A stretch of 9,007 bases of DNA from a bacterium (GTDB taxonomy: Bacteria > Armatimonadota > Fimbriimonadia > Fimbriimonadales > JBAXQP01), in assembly GCA_037131655.1 (NCBI GenBank), contig JBAXQP010000097.1, positions 1 to 9,007 of the forward strand, given 5' to 3'. Made by a program: the position numbers and the translations under genes. Under the pieces are notes generated by a model that saw only the letters and a list, made by a program, of their open reading frames with translations, had not been told where the DNA came from and did not search any database. Positions 1 to 6,202 of this stretch are shown here, in pieces (within the stretch, counting starts at the first letter, position 1; the number at the start of each line of letters is the position of its first letter).

Positions 1-212
1 ACGCCCAATTTCTTGACATTCAGCGATGCGCGCACCTGGGCGTCAGCTTGCATCGTATCGCAAATCTGATAACCTTGGCCGCGAGCTAATGAATCTGCGC
101 CGCTGAGGGGATATTGCAAAGCGCGGGCAGTGGATGCGCCAAGCGCCCGCGCTAATTCCTTCTCTTGACTCCTCGGGGCGCGCCCAACCCTAAACCAATC
201 TCTTATCGCCAT
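1..212 (-). CDS. Probable phage portal protein, N-terminal part only (runs off left edge)
   Basis: The reverse strand is open from an ATG at 212-210 to the window edge, giving 70 codons plus two bases. A very good ribosome binding site (AGGAGGAC, 223-216) stands five bases before the ATG, which fixes the start. The peptide begins MAIRDWFRVGRAPRS and later reads YQICDTMQADAQVRASLNVK followed by KLGV. This pattern (a tyrosine-led helix, then 'D.QVRA.LN.KK.GV') is what I know from N-terminal regions of phage portal proteins, particularly the DUF935/Mu gp29-like group. Portals form the dodecameric ring through which DNA enters the capsid. The family call is from memory of the pattern on a short fragment and could be wrong. 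This stretch looks more GC-rich than the DNA just to its right. No terminase gene lies upstream where one is usually found; the gene faces away from the sugar operon. Confidence 0.5.
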   Translation of the reverse strand, partial: MAIRDWFRVGRAPRSQEKELARALGASTARALQYPLSGADSLARGQGYQICDTMQADAQVRASLNVKKLG

Positions 213-215
213 TAA

Positions 216-223
216 GTCCTCCT
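216..223 (-). promoter_or_regulatory. Strong Shine-Dalgarno of the leftward portal-like gene
   Basis: Read on the minus strand the bases are AGGAGGAC, followed by TTA and ATG. It is close to a perfect anti-16S match and decides the start of the partial gene at 212. Confidence 0.75.
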
Positions 224-475
224 GCCAATCAAAATGATTATTCGATTAGCAAGGCGACATGGAGATGTTTTGTCAACCGGTTATCGGTTTAGAGCCTTTT
301 CTTCCTTCATTTTTATGCTGCGTCGAATATTATTCTTTGCGCGGTGTCCACCCCTCATTCCTTCATCGTAATGAAAGAAAGTGATACAAAACATGATAAT
401 GTTGGCTAGTAATTAAATGAATTAGAAATCAGTGCTGACTAAAATTCCATTAACTGCATAACTTTCTACTCATCA

Positions 476-493
476 ATACCCTGTTTTGGGTAT
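476..493. promoter_or_regulatory. Operator-like inverted repeat upstream of the sugar operon
   Basis: The arms ATACCC and GGGTAT are perfect complements separated by six bases. The centre (484.5) lies about 31 bases before the centre of the TATAAT box at 513-518. If transcription starts near 525, the palindrome sits near -41, overlapping the -35 position. No good -35 hexamer is present at 16-18 bases from the TATAAT, which fits an activator-dependent promoter. The binding protein is unknown and no regulator gene is in the window. Confidence 0.45.
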
Positions 494-512
494 CCTGAAG
501 GTGCTGGGGCGT

Positions 513-518
513 TATAAT
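513..518 (+). promoter_or_regulatory. Predicted -10 box of the isomerase-fucI operon
   Basis: A perfect TATAAT stands about 100 bases before the ATG at 619. The best -35-like sequence (TTGGGT, 486-491) is too far away at 21 bases, so a plain sigma-70 promoter is doubtful and an activator may be needed. Confidence 0.4.
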
Positions 519-539
519 TTTTAGAGATCATAATCGTAG

Positions 540-556
540 AAATCGGTCTGCGATTT
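540..556. promoter_or_regulatory. Inverted repeat in the predicted 5' leader
   Basis: AAATCG (540-545) and CGATTT (551-556) are perfect complements around the 5-base GTCTG. If transcription begins near 525 this lies in the leader, where it could be a second operator downstream of the start or a small RNA hairpin. A 6-base-pair match can arise by chance. Confidence 0.3.
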
Positions 557-618
557 AGCCCATAAGAAATTTAAACCAAGGCCGGTTGTTGCCTAATCGG
601 CAGGAAAGGAACGCATTA

Positions 619-1530
619 ATGTATCAAGAAGCTATTCGAATTGGAACACTTGCCACTGGGAAGAATAATTGGACAGGTGATTACCTGCGCCAAATCCTTC
701 CTTATGGCTTCGAATCATTTAGTATTACCTTCTGGCAGACTCTCGGGGGAACCGACCTCAAGTGTCTTTCCGATGAGATTAAAGATGTTATCACAGACAA
801 AGGCGCTGTTGTCAGCAGCTTAGGCGTATTTGGCAATCCGTTAATGGATGATGCTATGGCCGAAGAAACTCGCGAAAGCTGGCGACAGGCGATTGATAAC
901 GCGCATTTATTTGGCTGCGATATCGTAGCCGGTTTTGCAGGACGAATCGAGGACAAACCCATTGATGAATCGATGCCTCGCTTCGCGGAAGTCTTTGGAC
1001 CACTAGCAAAGCGAGCCGCCGATAAAGGCGTTCGCATCGCTTTTGAGAACTGCGATATGGGCGGCACTTGGAAAACCGGCAGTTGGAATATCGCTCATAA
1101 CCCGACTGCTTGGGAAATGATGTTCAACGCAATTCCTTCAGAGAATGTCGGACTCGAATGGGAGCCTTGCCACCAGATGGTCAGCCTTATCGAGCCTATT
1201 CCTCAGCTTTCTAAATGGGTGAAGAAGGTCTTTCACGTTCATGGCAAGGACGCAACGATTATGTGGCCAGTTATGCGTGAGTTCGGCGTCGATGGGCCGA
1301 GACAGTTCGCATATCACCGTACCCCTGGGTTTGGAGACAGCAACTGGACCGATATTATTTCAATTCTACGCCAAGGCGGATTCAACGGCAGCATTGATAT
1401 CGAAGGCTGGCACGATCCCGTTTATAAAGGTGAATTAGAGATGATGGGTCAGGTTGCAGGTTTGAACTACCTAAAACGCTGCCGAGGCGGCGCTTTCGTC
1501 CCAGACCCACAATTTGAAGCGAATAAATAG
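619..1530 (+). CDS. Sugar (phosphate) isomerase/epimerase, xylose isomerase-like TIM barrel
   Basis: A 303-residue protein of the AP endonuclease 2/xylose isomerase-like TIM barrel superfamily, usual length for cytoplasmic sugar isomerases and epimerases. Expected metal and substrate ligands fall at strand ends: E143 in IAFENCD, E182 and H185 in LEWEPCH, H208 in FHVHGKD and E262 in IDIEGWHD. This set matches the Glu-Asp/Glu-His-Glu arrangement of tagatose 3-epimerase and IolE/IolI-like enzymes, which move a carbonyl or invert a carbon next to it. There is no signal peptide. The frame can be extended to a TTG at 586, but ATG 619 is preferred: AGGAAAGGA (602-610) sits eight bases before it, and family N-termini begin close to this point. 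It lies 134 bases before fucI in the same direction, so it probably acts on fucose, fuculose or a related rare sugar. The exact substrate cannot be read from the sequence. Confidence 0.88.
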   Translation: MYQEAIRIGTLATGKNNWTGDYLRQILPYGFESFSITFWQTLGGTDLKCLSDEIKDVITDKGAVVSSLGVFGNPLMDDAMAEETRESWRQAIDNAHLFGCDIVAGFAGRIEDKPIDESMPRFAEVFGPLAKRAADKGVRIAFENCDMGGTWKTGSWNIAHNPTAWEMMFNAIPSENVGLEWEPCHQMVSLIEPIPQLSKWVKKVFHVHGKDATIMWPVMREFGVDGPRQFAYHRTPGFGDSNWTDIISILRQGGFNGSIDIEGWHDPVYKGELEMMGQVAGLNYLKRCRGGAFVPDPQFEANK

Positions 1531-1542
1531 TAGAAGGACGTT

Positions 1543-1625
1543 ATTCCGAGCTTGTCGAGGGATATCCCCCTCCCTTTAGAGGGAGTTGGAAATCCGGAAG
1601 ACCCTTCGACTTCGCTCAGGGTGAC
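1543..1625. repeat. Small intergenic inverted-repeat element (dispersed-repeat-like)
   Basis: The left end (CCGAGCTTGTCGAGGG, from 1547) and the reverse complement of the right end (CTGAGCGAAGTCGAAGGG, from 1602-1619) align with a few mismatches and a gap, so the element has imperfect terminal inverted repeats. Between them is a perfect small hairpin, CTCCCT-TTAG-AGGGAG (1570-1585). The right-hand sequence, with its 'CTTCGACTTCGCTCAGG' core, resembles intergenic repeats I have seen in many unrelated bacterial genomes. It lies between two genes of one apparent operon, so it may fold in the mRNA and alter stability or partial termination. No copy elsewhere in this window was found. Confidence 0.5.
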
Positions 1626-1664
1626 GTAAATAAAATTAATAACCTAACTTGAGAGGAAATAACG

Positions 1665-3479
1665 ATGGCTAATGTTAAGAACATGAAGATGAACCCGCCT
1701 ACTAATCGTCTGCGTGGGACGCTGCCGAAGGTTGGCATTCGCCCGACTATCGACGGTCGCTTTGGCGGAACCCGCGAGCTGATGGAAGGTCAAACGATGG
1801 GAATGGCTATTTCAGTAGCCAAGCTCATCACTGAAAACTTGCGCCATGCCAATGGCTTACCGGTCGAGTGCGTTATCGCTGACCGCTGCATCGATGGCTT
1901 GATGGAATCCGCCAACTGTGCGGATAAATTCACCAAGGAAGGCGTTGGCTGCTCAATCACCGTTACCCCATGCTGGTGCTATGGGTCGGAAACCATGGAT
2001 ATGGACCCGCTCATCCCCAAAGCTATCTGGGGCTTCAACGGCACAGAACGACCCGGCGCGGTCTATCTGGCGGCCACACTTGCGGGACATAACCAAAAAG
2101 GTCTGCCTGCATTCGGTATCTATGGTCGCCACGTGCAAGATTCCACTGATAGCACCATTCCTGATGACGTAGCGGCAAAGATTTTACAGTTTGCCAAAGC
2201 TGCTAACGCAGTAGCGTCTATGAAGGGTAAAACCTACTTGGCAATCGGCAACGTATCGATGGGTATCGCCGGTTCTATCGTCGACCAGAGCTTCCTACAG
2301 CACTTTCTTGGTCTAAAGACCATGACCATCGATATGGTCGAGCTTGTCCGCCGATGTGACACCGGCATTTTCGATAACGAAGAGTTCGAACGAGCGCTTG
2401 CATGGACCCGCGAGAACTGCAAAGAGGGCAAGGACACAAATCCACCCGAGCGACAGCATACTCGCACAGAGTTAGATGAAGACTGGAATAAGTCAGTCAA
2501 GATGGCATTGATGACTCGGGATATGATGGTCGGCAACCCGAAGCTAGCTGAGATCGGTTTTCCGGAAGAGGCAGAAGGGCATAACGCCATTGCCGCCGGT
2601 TTCCAGGGTCAGCGCCAATGGACGGATCATTTCCCGAACGGCGACTTCCTCGAAGCCATTCTCACTTCGTCATTCGACTGGGACGGCATTCGACAGTCCT
2701 ACATCATGGCAACTGAGAACGACAGCCTCAACGCAATCGCGATGCTGTTCGGCCACCTGTTGACCAACACCGCTCAACTCTTCGCCGACGTTCGAACCTT
2801 CTGGAGTCCGGAAGCTGTCAAACGCGTCACCGGTTACACCTTAAGCGGCACAGCTAAGGATGGAATTATCCACCTGATCAACTCAGGCCCCGCAGCGCTT
2901 GACTGGACTGGCGAGCAAACTAAAGACGGCAATCCGACACTTAAGCCGTTCTGGGAGATCACACCCGAAGAAGCTGGCAAATGCCTCGATGCTACTCAAT
3001 GGCATCCTGGCTGCCGAGACTCATTCAGAGGCGGCGGCTGGTCAACTGACTTCACCACCAAGGGTGGGATGCCGATGACCATGAGCCGTGTCAACATGGT
3101 TGAAGGCCTTGGTCCCGTCCTTCAGATTGCTGAAGGCTGGAGCGTCGAACTTCCTGATAACGTACACAAGACGCTCGACGAGCGCACAGACCAGACTTGG
3201 CCGACTACATGGTTCGTGCCAAGACTAGATGGCAGCGGACCGTTCCGCGATGTTTACTCTGTTATGTATAACTGGGGTGCAAACCACGGTGCGGCAGCTC
3301 CCGGCCACGTCGGCAGCGAGTTAATCACTCTTGCCTCAATGCTGCGCATTCCGGTCGATATGCACAACGTTCATGAAGAGCAAATCTTCCGACCGAATGC
3401 ATGGTCACGCTTCGGAGCGAATGATCCTCAGGGTGCAGACTACCGAGCCTGCGCCTGCTACGGCCCGCTCTATAAGTAA
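1665..3479 (+). CDS. fucI: L-fucose isomerase
   Basis: A 604-residue close relative of Escherichia coli FucI (591 residues), recognisable along its whole length. The enzyme (EC 5.3.1.25) converts L-fucose to L-fuculose, and D-arabinose to D-ribulose, in the cytoplasm as a Mn2+-dependent hexamer. Landmarks are LPKVGIRPTIDGR (20-32), TVTPCWCYGSETMDMDP (99-115), WGFNGTERPGAVYLAA (122-137), VSMGIAGSIVD, AIAAGFQGQRQWTD, LINSG, VLQIAEGWSVELP, and the C-terminal DYRAC..YGPLYK. The three metal/catalytic residues are present: E351 in ATEND, D375 in FADVRT and H541 in GANHG, matching E337, D361 and H528 of E. coli. GAGAGGAAA (1651-1659) before ATG 1665 is a good ribosome binding site. The upstream isomerase/epimerase is its likely operon partner; fuculokinase, fuculose-phosphate aldolase and permease are not in the window. 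No sign of damage. Confidence 0.97.
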   Translation: MANVKNMKMNPPTNRLRGTLPKVGIRPTIDGRFGGTRELMEGQTMGMAISVAKLITENLRHANGLPVECVIADRCIDGLMESANCADKFTKEGVGCSITVTPCWCYGSETMDMDPLIPKAIWGFNGTERPGAVYLAATLAGHNQKGLPAFGIYGRHVQDSTDSTIPDDVAAKILQFAKAANAVASMKGKTYLAIGNVSMGIAGSIVDQSFLQHFLGLKTMTIDMVELVRRCDTGIFDNEEFERALAWTRENCKEGKDTNPPERQHTRTELDEDWNKSVKMALMTRDMMVGNPKLAEIGFPEEAEGHNAIAAGFQGQRQWTDHFPNGDFLEAILTSSFDWDGIRQSYIMATENDSLNAIAMLFGHLLTNTAQLFADVRTFWSPEAVKRVTGYTLSGTAKDGIIHLINSGPAALDWTGEQTKDGNPTLKPFWEITPEEAGKCLDATQWHPGCRDSFRGGGWSTDFTTKGGMPMTMSRVNMVEGLGPVLQIAEGWSVELPDNVHKTLDERTDQTWPTTWFVPRLDGSGPFRDVYSVMYNWGANHGAAAPGHVGSELITLASMLRIPVDMHNVHEEQIFRPNAWSRFGANDPQGADYRACACYGPLYK

Positions 3480-3503
3480 AGCCATTAATGTTATCCCAAT
3501 AGT

Positions 3504-3534
3504 CATCCCCCTCTCAACAAAAGTGAGGGGGATG
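3504..3534 (+). terminator. Strong hairpin after fucI, probable terminator
   Basis: CATCCCCCTC (3504-3513) and GAGGGGGATG (3525-3534) are perfect 10-base complements around an 11-base loop. The hairpin begins 24 bases after the fucI stop codon. There is no run of T after it, so it is either a weakly canonical intrinsic terminator or an mRNA 3'-end stabiliser. The CCCCCTC/GAGGGGG arms resemble the small C-rich hairpin in the 1543-1625 element, so it might be a remnant of a dispersed repeat. Confidence 0.55.
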
Positions 3535-3551
3535 CTCATATCTAAAGACTT

Positions 3552-3559
3552 CATAATAT
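3552..3559 (+). promoter_or_regulatory. Possible -10 box directly before the EEP gene (leaderless start)
   Basis: CATAATAT lies 7 bases before ATG 3567, and no purine-rich ribosome binding site is visible in the gap. A -10 box this close would place the transcription start at or within a few bases of the ATG, as in leaderless mRNAs. No convincing -35 was seen; the position falls inside the hairpin after fucI. Confidence 0.3.
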
Positions 3560-3566
3560 AGCTCCC

Positions 3567-4592
3567 ATGTTAAAAAACGACACAGCTAGAAGAACCCGAA
3601 AACCGGCAGTCCTCCGGACGTTTTCAGTCGCCTATCTCGCCCTCCTGCTGCTAGTGTCAATTATTTGGGCGCTGGTAGGCGAGAGGTCATGGCCTCTTAT
3701 TTTGCCAATGCACGTACCACAGTTCCTACTGATTCCAATTGGAATACTGCTCTTGGCCTCCATCCTCACGCTGCGCCGATTTGAAATAATGGTGAACCTA
3801 CTTGCAGCGGCTATAGTCTTTCTTTTCTTAATGCAATACCACGTTCGTCTACCCTTATCTCCCAAAGCGCCCGATCCTGCATCCAAAGCTTTAAGAGTTG
3901 TTACTTACAATATCAATGCGGGGAAAGCTGGGGTCGATAATGTAATCAAAACCCTTAAAAAAGCGAACGCAGATATAATTTTTCTTCAAGAATCCGGTCA
4001 AGCTGCATTTGCCAGTCTCGATACTGACCCAACTCCAAAAATTCTGAAAGCTTTCCCTCGTTGGTATTCGGTCAGGGAAAAGAAACAGGTTATTCTAAGC
4101 AAGTACCCACTCAGTCAGGAAGAAATCCTCACAACAAGCCATTACCGATGCTTTCTTATATGCAGGGTTAAAATCAACAAACAGTCTATTAGACTTATAA
4201 ATATCCATATGTACTTTTCAACGAACGGTGAAAGTTTACTGAATAATAACCAAGGCACGGTTGCTTACCTTCGCGAAGCGGCTAGGATTACGAAAACACA
4301 AGCGGATATGCTCAGCAAGATTATTCAGGAAGAAAAGGGGCCGACTATCGTTGCAGGTGATTTCAACTCCACCCCACTCTCAAGCACGCATCGAACGCTA
4401 TCCAAGCTGCTTACAGATAGCTTTGATAGCGTTGGAAGAGGATTGGGTTATACCTTCCCGTCGAAGTTGCCTCTGATTAGAATTGACTACATCTACTTAA
4501 GCGACAGTCTTATCGTAACAGATTGCCATCCTGTTAGCAGTAACTCCTCCGACCACTTTCCACTCATGGCCGATTTGAGGGTACCAAACTAG
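3567..4592 (+). CDS. Membrane-anchored endonuclease/exonuclease/phosphatase family protein
   Basis: A 341-residue protein with three hydrophobic helices (about 17-37, 51-70 and 73-91) followed by an EEP-fold hydrolase domain (about 107-340). Catalytic motifs are in the usual order: VTYNIN with N115, FLQES with E142, NIHM with H214, AGDFNSTP with D265 and N267, RIDYIYL with D307, and SSDHFPL with D329 and H330. These form the metal site and the Asp-His pair of the DNase I/exonuclease III/sphingomyelinase superfamily. This architecture, short N-terminal membrane segments plus an EEP domain, is common in uncharacterised bacterial proteins whose catalytic domain is thought to face the periplasm. 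Substrate is unknown: nucleic acid, phospholipid or another phosphoester are possible. The start lacks a clear Shine-Dalgarno. Its stop shares a CTAG with the stop of the convergent alr gene. Confidence 0.9.
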   Translation: MLKNDTARRTRKPAVLRTFSVAYLALLLLVSIIWALVGERSWPLILPMHVPQFLLIPIGILLLASILTLRRFEIMVNLLAAAIVFLFLMQYHVRLPLSPKAPDPASKALRVVTYNINAGKAGVDNVIKTLKKANADIIFLQESGQAAFASLDTDPTPKILKAFPRWYSVREKKQVILSKYPLSQEEILTTSHYRCFLICRVKINKQSIRLINIHMYFSTNGESLLNNNQGTVAYLREAARITKTQADMLSKIIQEEKGPTIVAGDFNSTPLSSTHRTLSKLLTDSFDSVGRGLGYTFPSKLPLIRIDYIYLSDSLIVTDCHPVSSNSSDHFPLMADLRVPN

Positions 4593-5677
4593 TCTCCGAG
4601 ATAAATGCGCGGAACTCGAAGACCGATTAAAGAAGTGACTTCGTGAACAGTTGTATCTGCAAGCGCAGTTAAGCGGGGAACAAGAACAGTCTCACCAATA
4701 AGTGTTGCCACATCACCGATTTGAACTTCACCAAGATCAGTTACATCTATCATAAGTTGATCCATGCAAACTCGCCCAACAATTGGCGCTTCCCCACCGT
4801 TGATACATACCGCCCCTTTATTGGAAAGAGCGCGAAGATAACCATCAGCATAGCCTACCGGAATGGTAGCAATTCGGGAAGGTCGTTTTGTCTGATATGT
4901 AGCGCCATAGCTGATAAAAGCTCCCTCAGGCAGAGTGCGCAAAGCGCTAACTCTTGCCTTCCAGCTCAGCACCGGCTTAGTGCCATAATCACATGGCAAA
5001 ATCCCATACGCCAATGCGCCAACCCGTATCAAATCAAGCGCTGCCCCCTTATAACAAACCGTCGCAGAGCTATTGGCAATATGTTTGAGCATAGTTCGCT
5101 TGAAGAAGTTTTCAATCGACTCAGCGCCAGAATTAAAGAGTTTGAGCTGCCTATCAGTAAACAAAGGATCATCATCAGCACATGCAAAATGGCTGCATAG
5201 ACCTTCCAGATATATCCCATTTAGCTTTGAAATCTCACGTGCGGTAACTAGCGCCGCCTCAGGACTGACACCAAATCTACCCATGCCAGTGTCAATCTTC
5301 AAGTGTACTTTCACCTTGCGGTCGCGTCTGAGGGCGATTTCTGAAAGGGTGTGGGCGATCTCGTAGCATTCGATTAACGGGGCGAGGTTGCACGTAACAA
5401 CGGCATCCGCTTCAAAAGGCAGCATGGGAGACAAAACCATTATCGGAAGGCGTAAACCAGCTTCCCGAAGAGCTACCCCTTCCGCTACGGTTGCAACAGC
5501 AAGCCAATCAGTATAAGGTACAGCCGCTTGAGCGATTGGAACCAAACCATGACCGTAGCCATCCGCTTTGACAACGATGGCTATTTTTACTGAGGGACCA
5601 ACTAGATCGCGAATAACCTTGAGGTTATGCGTTAGCGCCCCACGATCAATTTCAACCCAAGTTCGATAAAACTGCAT
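4589..5677 (-). CDS. alr: Alanine racemase
   Basis: A 362-residue fold-type III PLP enzyme (EC 5.1.1.1) that interconverts L- and D-alanine in the cytoplasm, supplying D-Ala for peptidoglycan. Length is standard. The N-terminal barrel has WVEIDRGALTHNL and the PLP lysine K37 in VVKADGYGHG; LKIDTGMGRFG (126-136) carries the conserved arginine R134; SHF with H163 and IRVGALAYG (R218) follow. The C-terminal domain contains the catalytic tyrosine Y257 in ISYGATY, IPVGYADGY (272-280) and GRVCMDQLMID (301-311). All key residues are present, so it should be active. The ribosome binding site is poor (only an A-rich CCTAAGAA before the ATG). It is alone on its strand here, converges on the EEP gene with a four-base overlap of stops, and has no visible partner that would mark it as a catabolic dadX type. 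Confidence 0.96.
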   Translation of the reverse strand: MQFYRTWVEIDRGALTHNLKVIRDLVGPSVKIAIVVKADGYGHGLVPIAQAAVPYTDWLAVATVAEGVALREAGLRLPIMVLSPMLPFEADAVVTCNLAPLIECYEIAHTLSEIALRRDRKVKVHLKIDTGMGRFGVSPEAALVTAREISKLNGIYLEGLCSHFACADDDPLFTDRQLKLFNSGAESIENFFKRTMLKHIANSSATVCYKGAALDLIRVGALAYGILPCDYGTKPVLSWKARVSALRTLPEGAFISYGATYQTKRPSRIATIPVGYADGYLRALSNKGAVCINGGEAPIVGRVCMDQLMIDVTDLGEVQIGDVATLIGETVLVPRLTALADTTVHEVTSLIGLRVPRIYLGD

Positions 5678-5986
5678 TTCTTAGGTGCGTAACTACGACA
5701 ATGAACAACTGATCTAAAATAAATCTTCTATGACATCTATTGGGACGTATTTAATCAAAAATCGTTCTCTACGGAATAGCTCACAGAAGAACGGGCTTGG
5801 TTCCTTCTGGAATTTAGCCCCAACCGCTCATATCGTACGTAGTTCTTTTCTTGGTCGTCATTAACCACCAATATGTTGGTTAGACGCCGGTTAGAATGAA
5901 CTATCATCATCTTCAGATAGTATACCCACCGTAAAGGCAGATAGTATCCTGTCACCCAATATAGATATTGGGAGACAGGAGGATAA
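5678..5986. other. Intergenic region rich in inverted and direct repeats
   Basis: This 309-base stretch between the divergent alr and the envelope genes holds no convincing gene. It contains a bulged hairpin (CAGAAGAAC 5784-5792 with GTTCCTTCTG 5800-5809, one extra C), an inverted repeat TAACCA-N9-TGGTTA (5862-5882), a direct repeat CAGATAGTAT (5914-5923 and 5938-5947, 24 bases apart), and the large hairpin at 5948-5979. The alr promoter must lie at its left side on the minus strand, but I could not pick a convincing box. The spacing of the direct repeats would suit a protein binding on about the same face of the helix, but this is only suggestive. Confidence 0.5.
5948..5979 (+). promoter_or_regulatory. 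Large hairpin touching the Shine-Dalgarno of a small ORF
   Basis: CCTGTCACCCAATAT (5948-5962) and ATATTGGGAGACAGG (5965-5979) pair over 15 positions with a single A-A mismatch and only two bases between arms. The right arm ends within AGGAGG (5977-5982), the ribosome binding site for an ATG at 5987. As RNA the stem would hide part of that site; as DNA it is a long palindrome that could be a repressor operator. Terminator function is unlikely because no T run follows. Confidence 0.5.
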
Positions 5987-6202
5987 ATGGATTTATGGAT
6001 GCTGGAAACTACGCAAGAGCCTCTTTGTGAGGAAAGAGTTCAAAACTATACGCAAGTGGTGTATAATGAAATTAATAAGCATAAACTTCCCAGTAAAATG
6101 GGACATGATGATAGACATTATCTTTATGTCTTTATGTCTTTATGGGTTTTTTTGAAGGATGTGAATCAATGCAATATAGGTGTTTGTACATTTTGCTGTT
6201 AA
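5987..6202 (+). CDS. Doubtful small ORF, 71 residues, unknown
   Basis: The ATG at 5987 is preceded by a perfect AGGAGG (5977-5982) at a short 4-base spacing, which is the main reason to keep it. The peptide begins MDLWMLETTQEPLCEE, has a charged middle (KHKLPSKMGHDDRHY), and ends in a hydrophobic Cys-rich tail (YLYVFMSLWVF to GVCTFCC). I recognise no domain. Its last 34 bases overlap the next gene in another frame, and it contains both a plausible promoter (6039-6067) and the TCTTTATG repeats, which argues that it is leader sequence and not a gene. It could be a leader peptide: the hairpin before it and the overlap with the next start would allow translational coupling. Confidence 0.3.
   Translation: MDLWMLETTQEPLCEERVQNYTQVVYNEINKHKLPSKMGHDDRHYLYVFMSLWVFLKDVNQCNIGVCTFCC
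6039..6067 (+). promoter_or_regulatory. Predicted promoter of the envelope module
   Basis: TTCAAA (6039-6044, four of six matches to the -35 consensus) and a perfect TATAAT (6062-6067) are separated by 17 bases. The transcription start would be near 6074, giving a leader of about 95 bases before ATG 6169. This leader includes the tandem repeats. Confidence 0.45.
6121..6144 (+). repeat. Three perfect tandem copies of TCTTTATG
   Basis: The unit of eight bases occurs at 6121-6128, 6129-6136 and 6137-6144 without mismatch, then GG and a run of seven T (6147-6153). Each copy ends in ATG, and because eight is not a multiple of three the three ATGs fall in three different frames; the last one (6142) is in frame with the gene starting at 6169. 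Such short repeats change copy number by replication slippage, which here would alter the spacing between promoter and gene, or which ATG is in frame. Confidence 0.8.

Larger units (their letters stand above)
213..618. other. Divergent intergenic region with regulatory palindromes
   Basis: No credible gene lies in these 406 bases. The region separates the leftward portal-like gene from the rightward sugar genes and must carry the promoters of both. It contains an 8-base palindrome AACCGGTT (275-282) that is also the left part of AACCG-N5-CGGTT (275-289), an inverted repeat ATACCC-N6-GGGTAT (476-493), a perfect TATAAT (513-518), and a second inverted repeat AAATCG-N5-CGATTT (540-556). The stretch from about 300 to 470 is AT-rich and shows nothing else I can name. 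Confidence 0.6.

Noticed and set aside
275..289. AACCGGTT palindrome as a LacI-type operator for the sugar operon
   Set aside because: It lies more than 300 bases before the isomerase start and closer to the portal-like gene; a short palindrome alone is too weak to call.
586..618. Upstream TTG start for the isomerase/epimerase gene
   Set aside because: AGGAAAGGA at 602-610 fits ATG 619, and no ribosome binding site fits TTG 586.
702..1067. Minus-strand ORF opposite the isomerase gene
   Set aside because: It is a shadow of a well-supported TIM-barrel gene; its Ser-rich, Arg-rich sequence has no domain features.
5755..5955. Minus-strand 66-codon ORF in the alr-envelope spacer
   Set aside because: It needs a GTG start inside the palindrome, has no ribosome binding site and no recognisable protein character.
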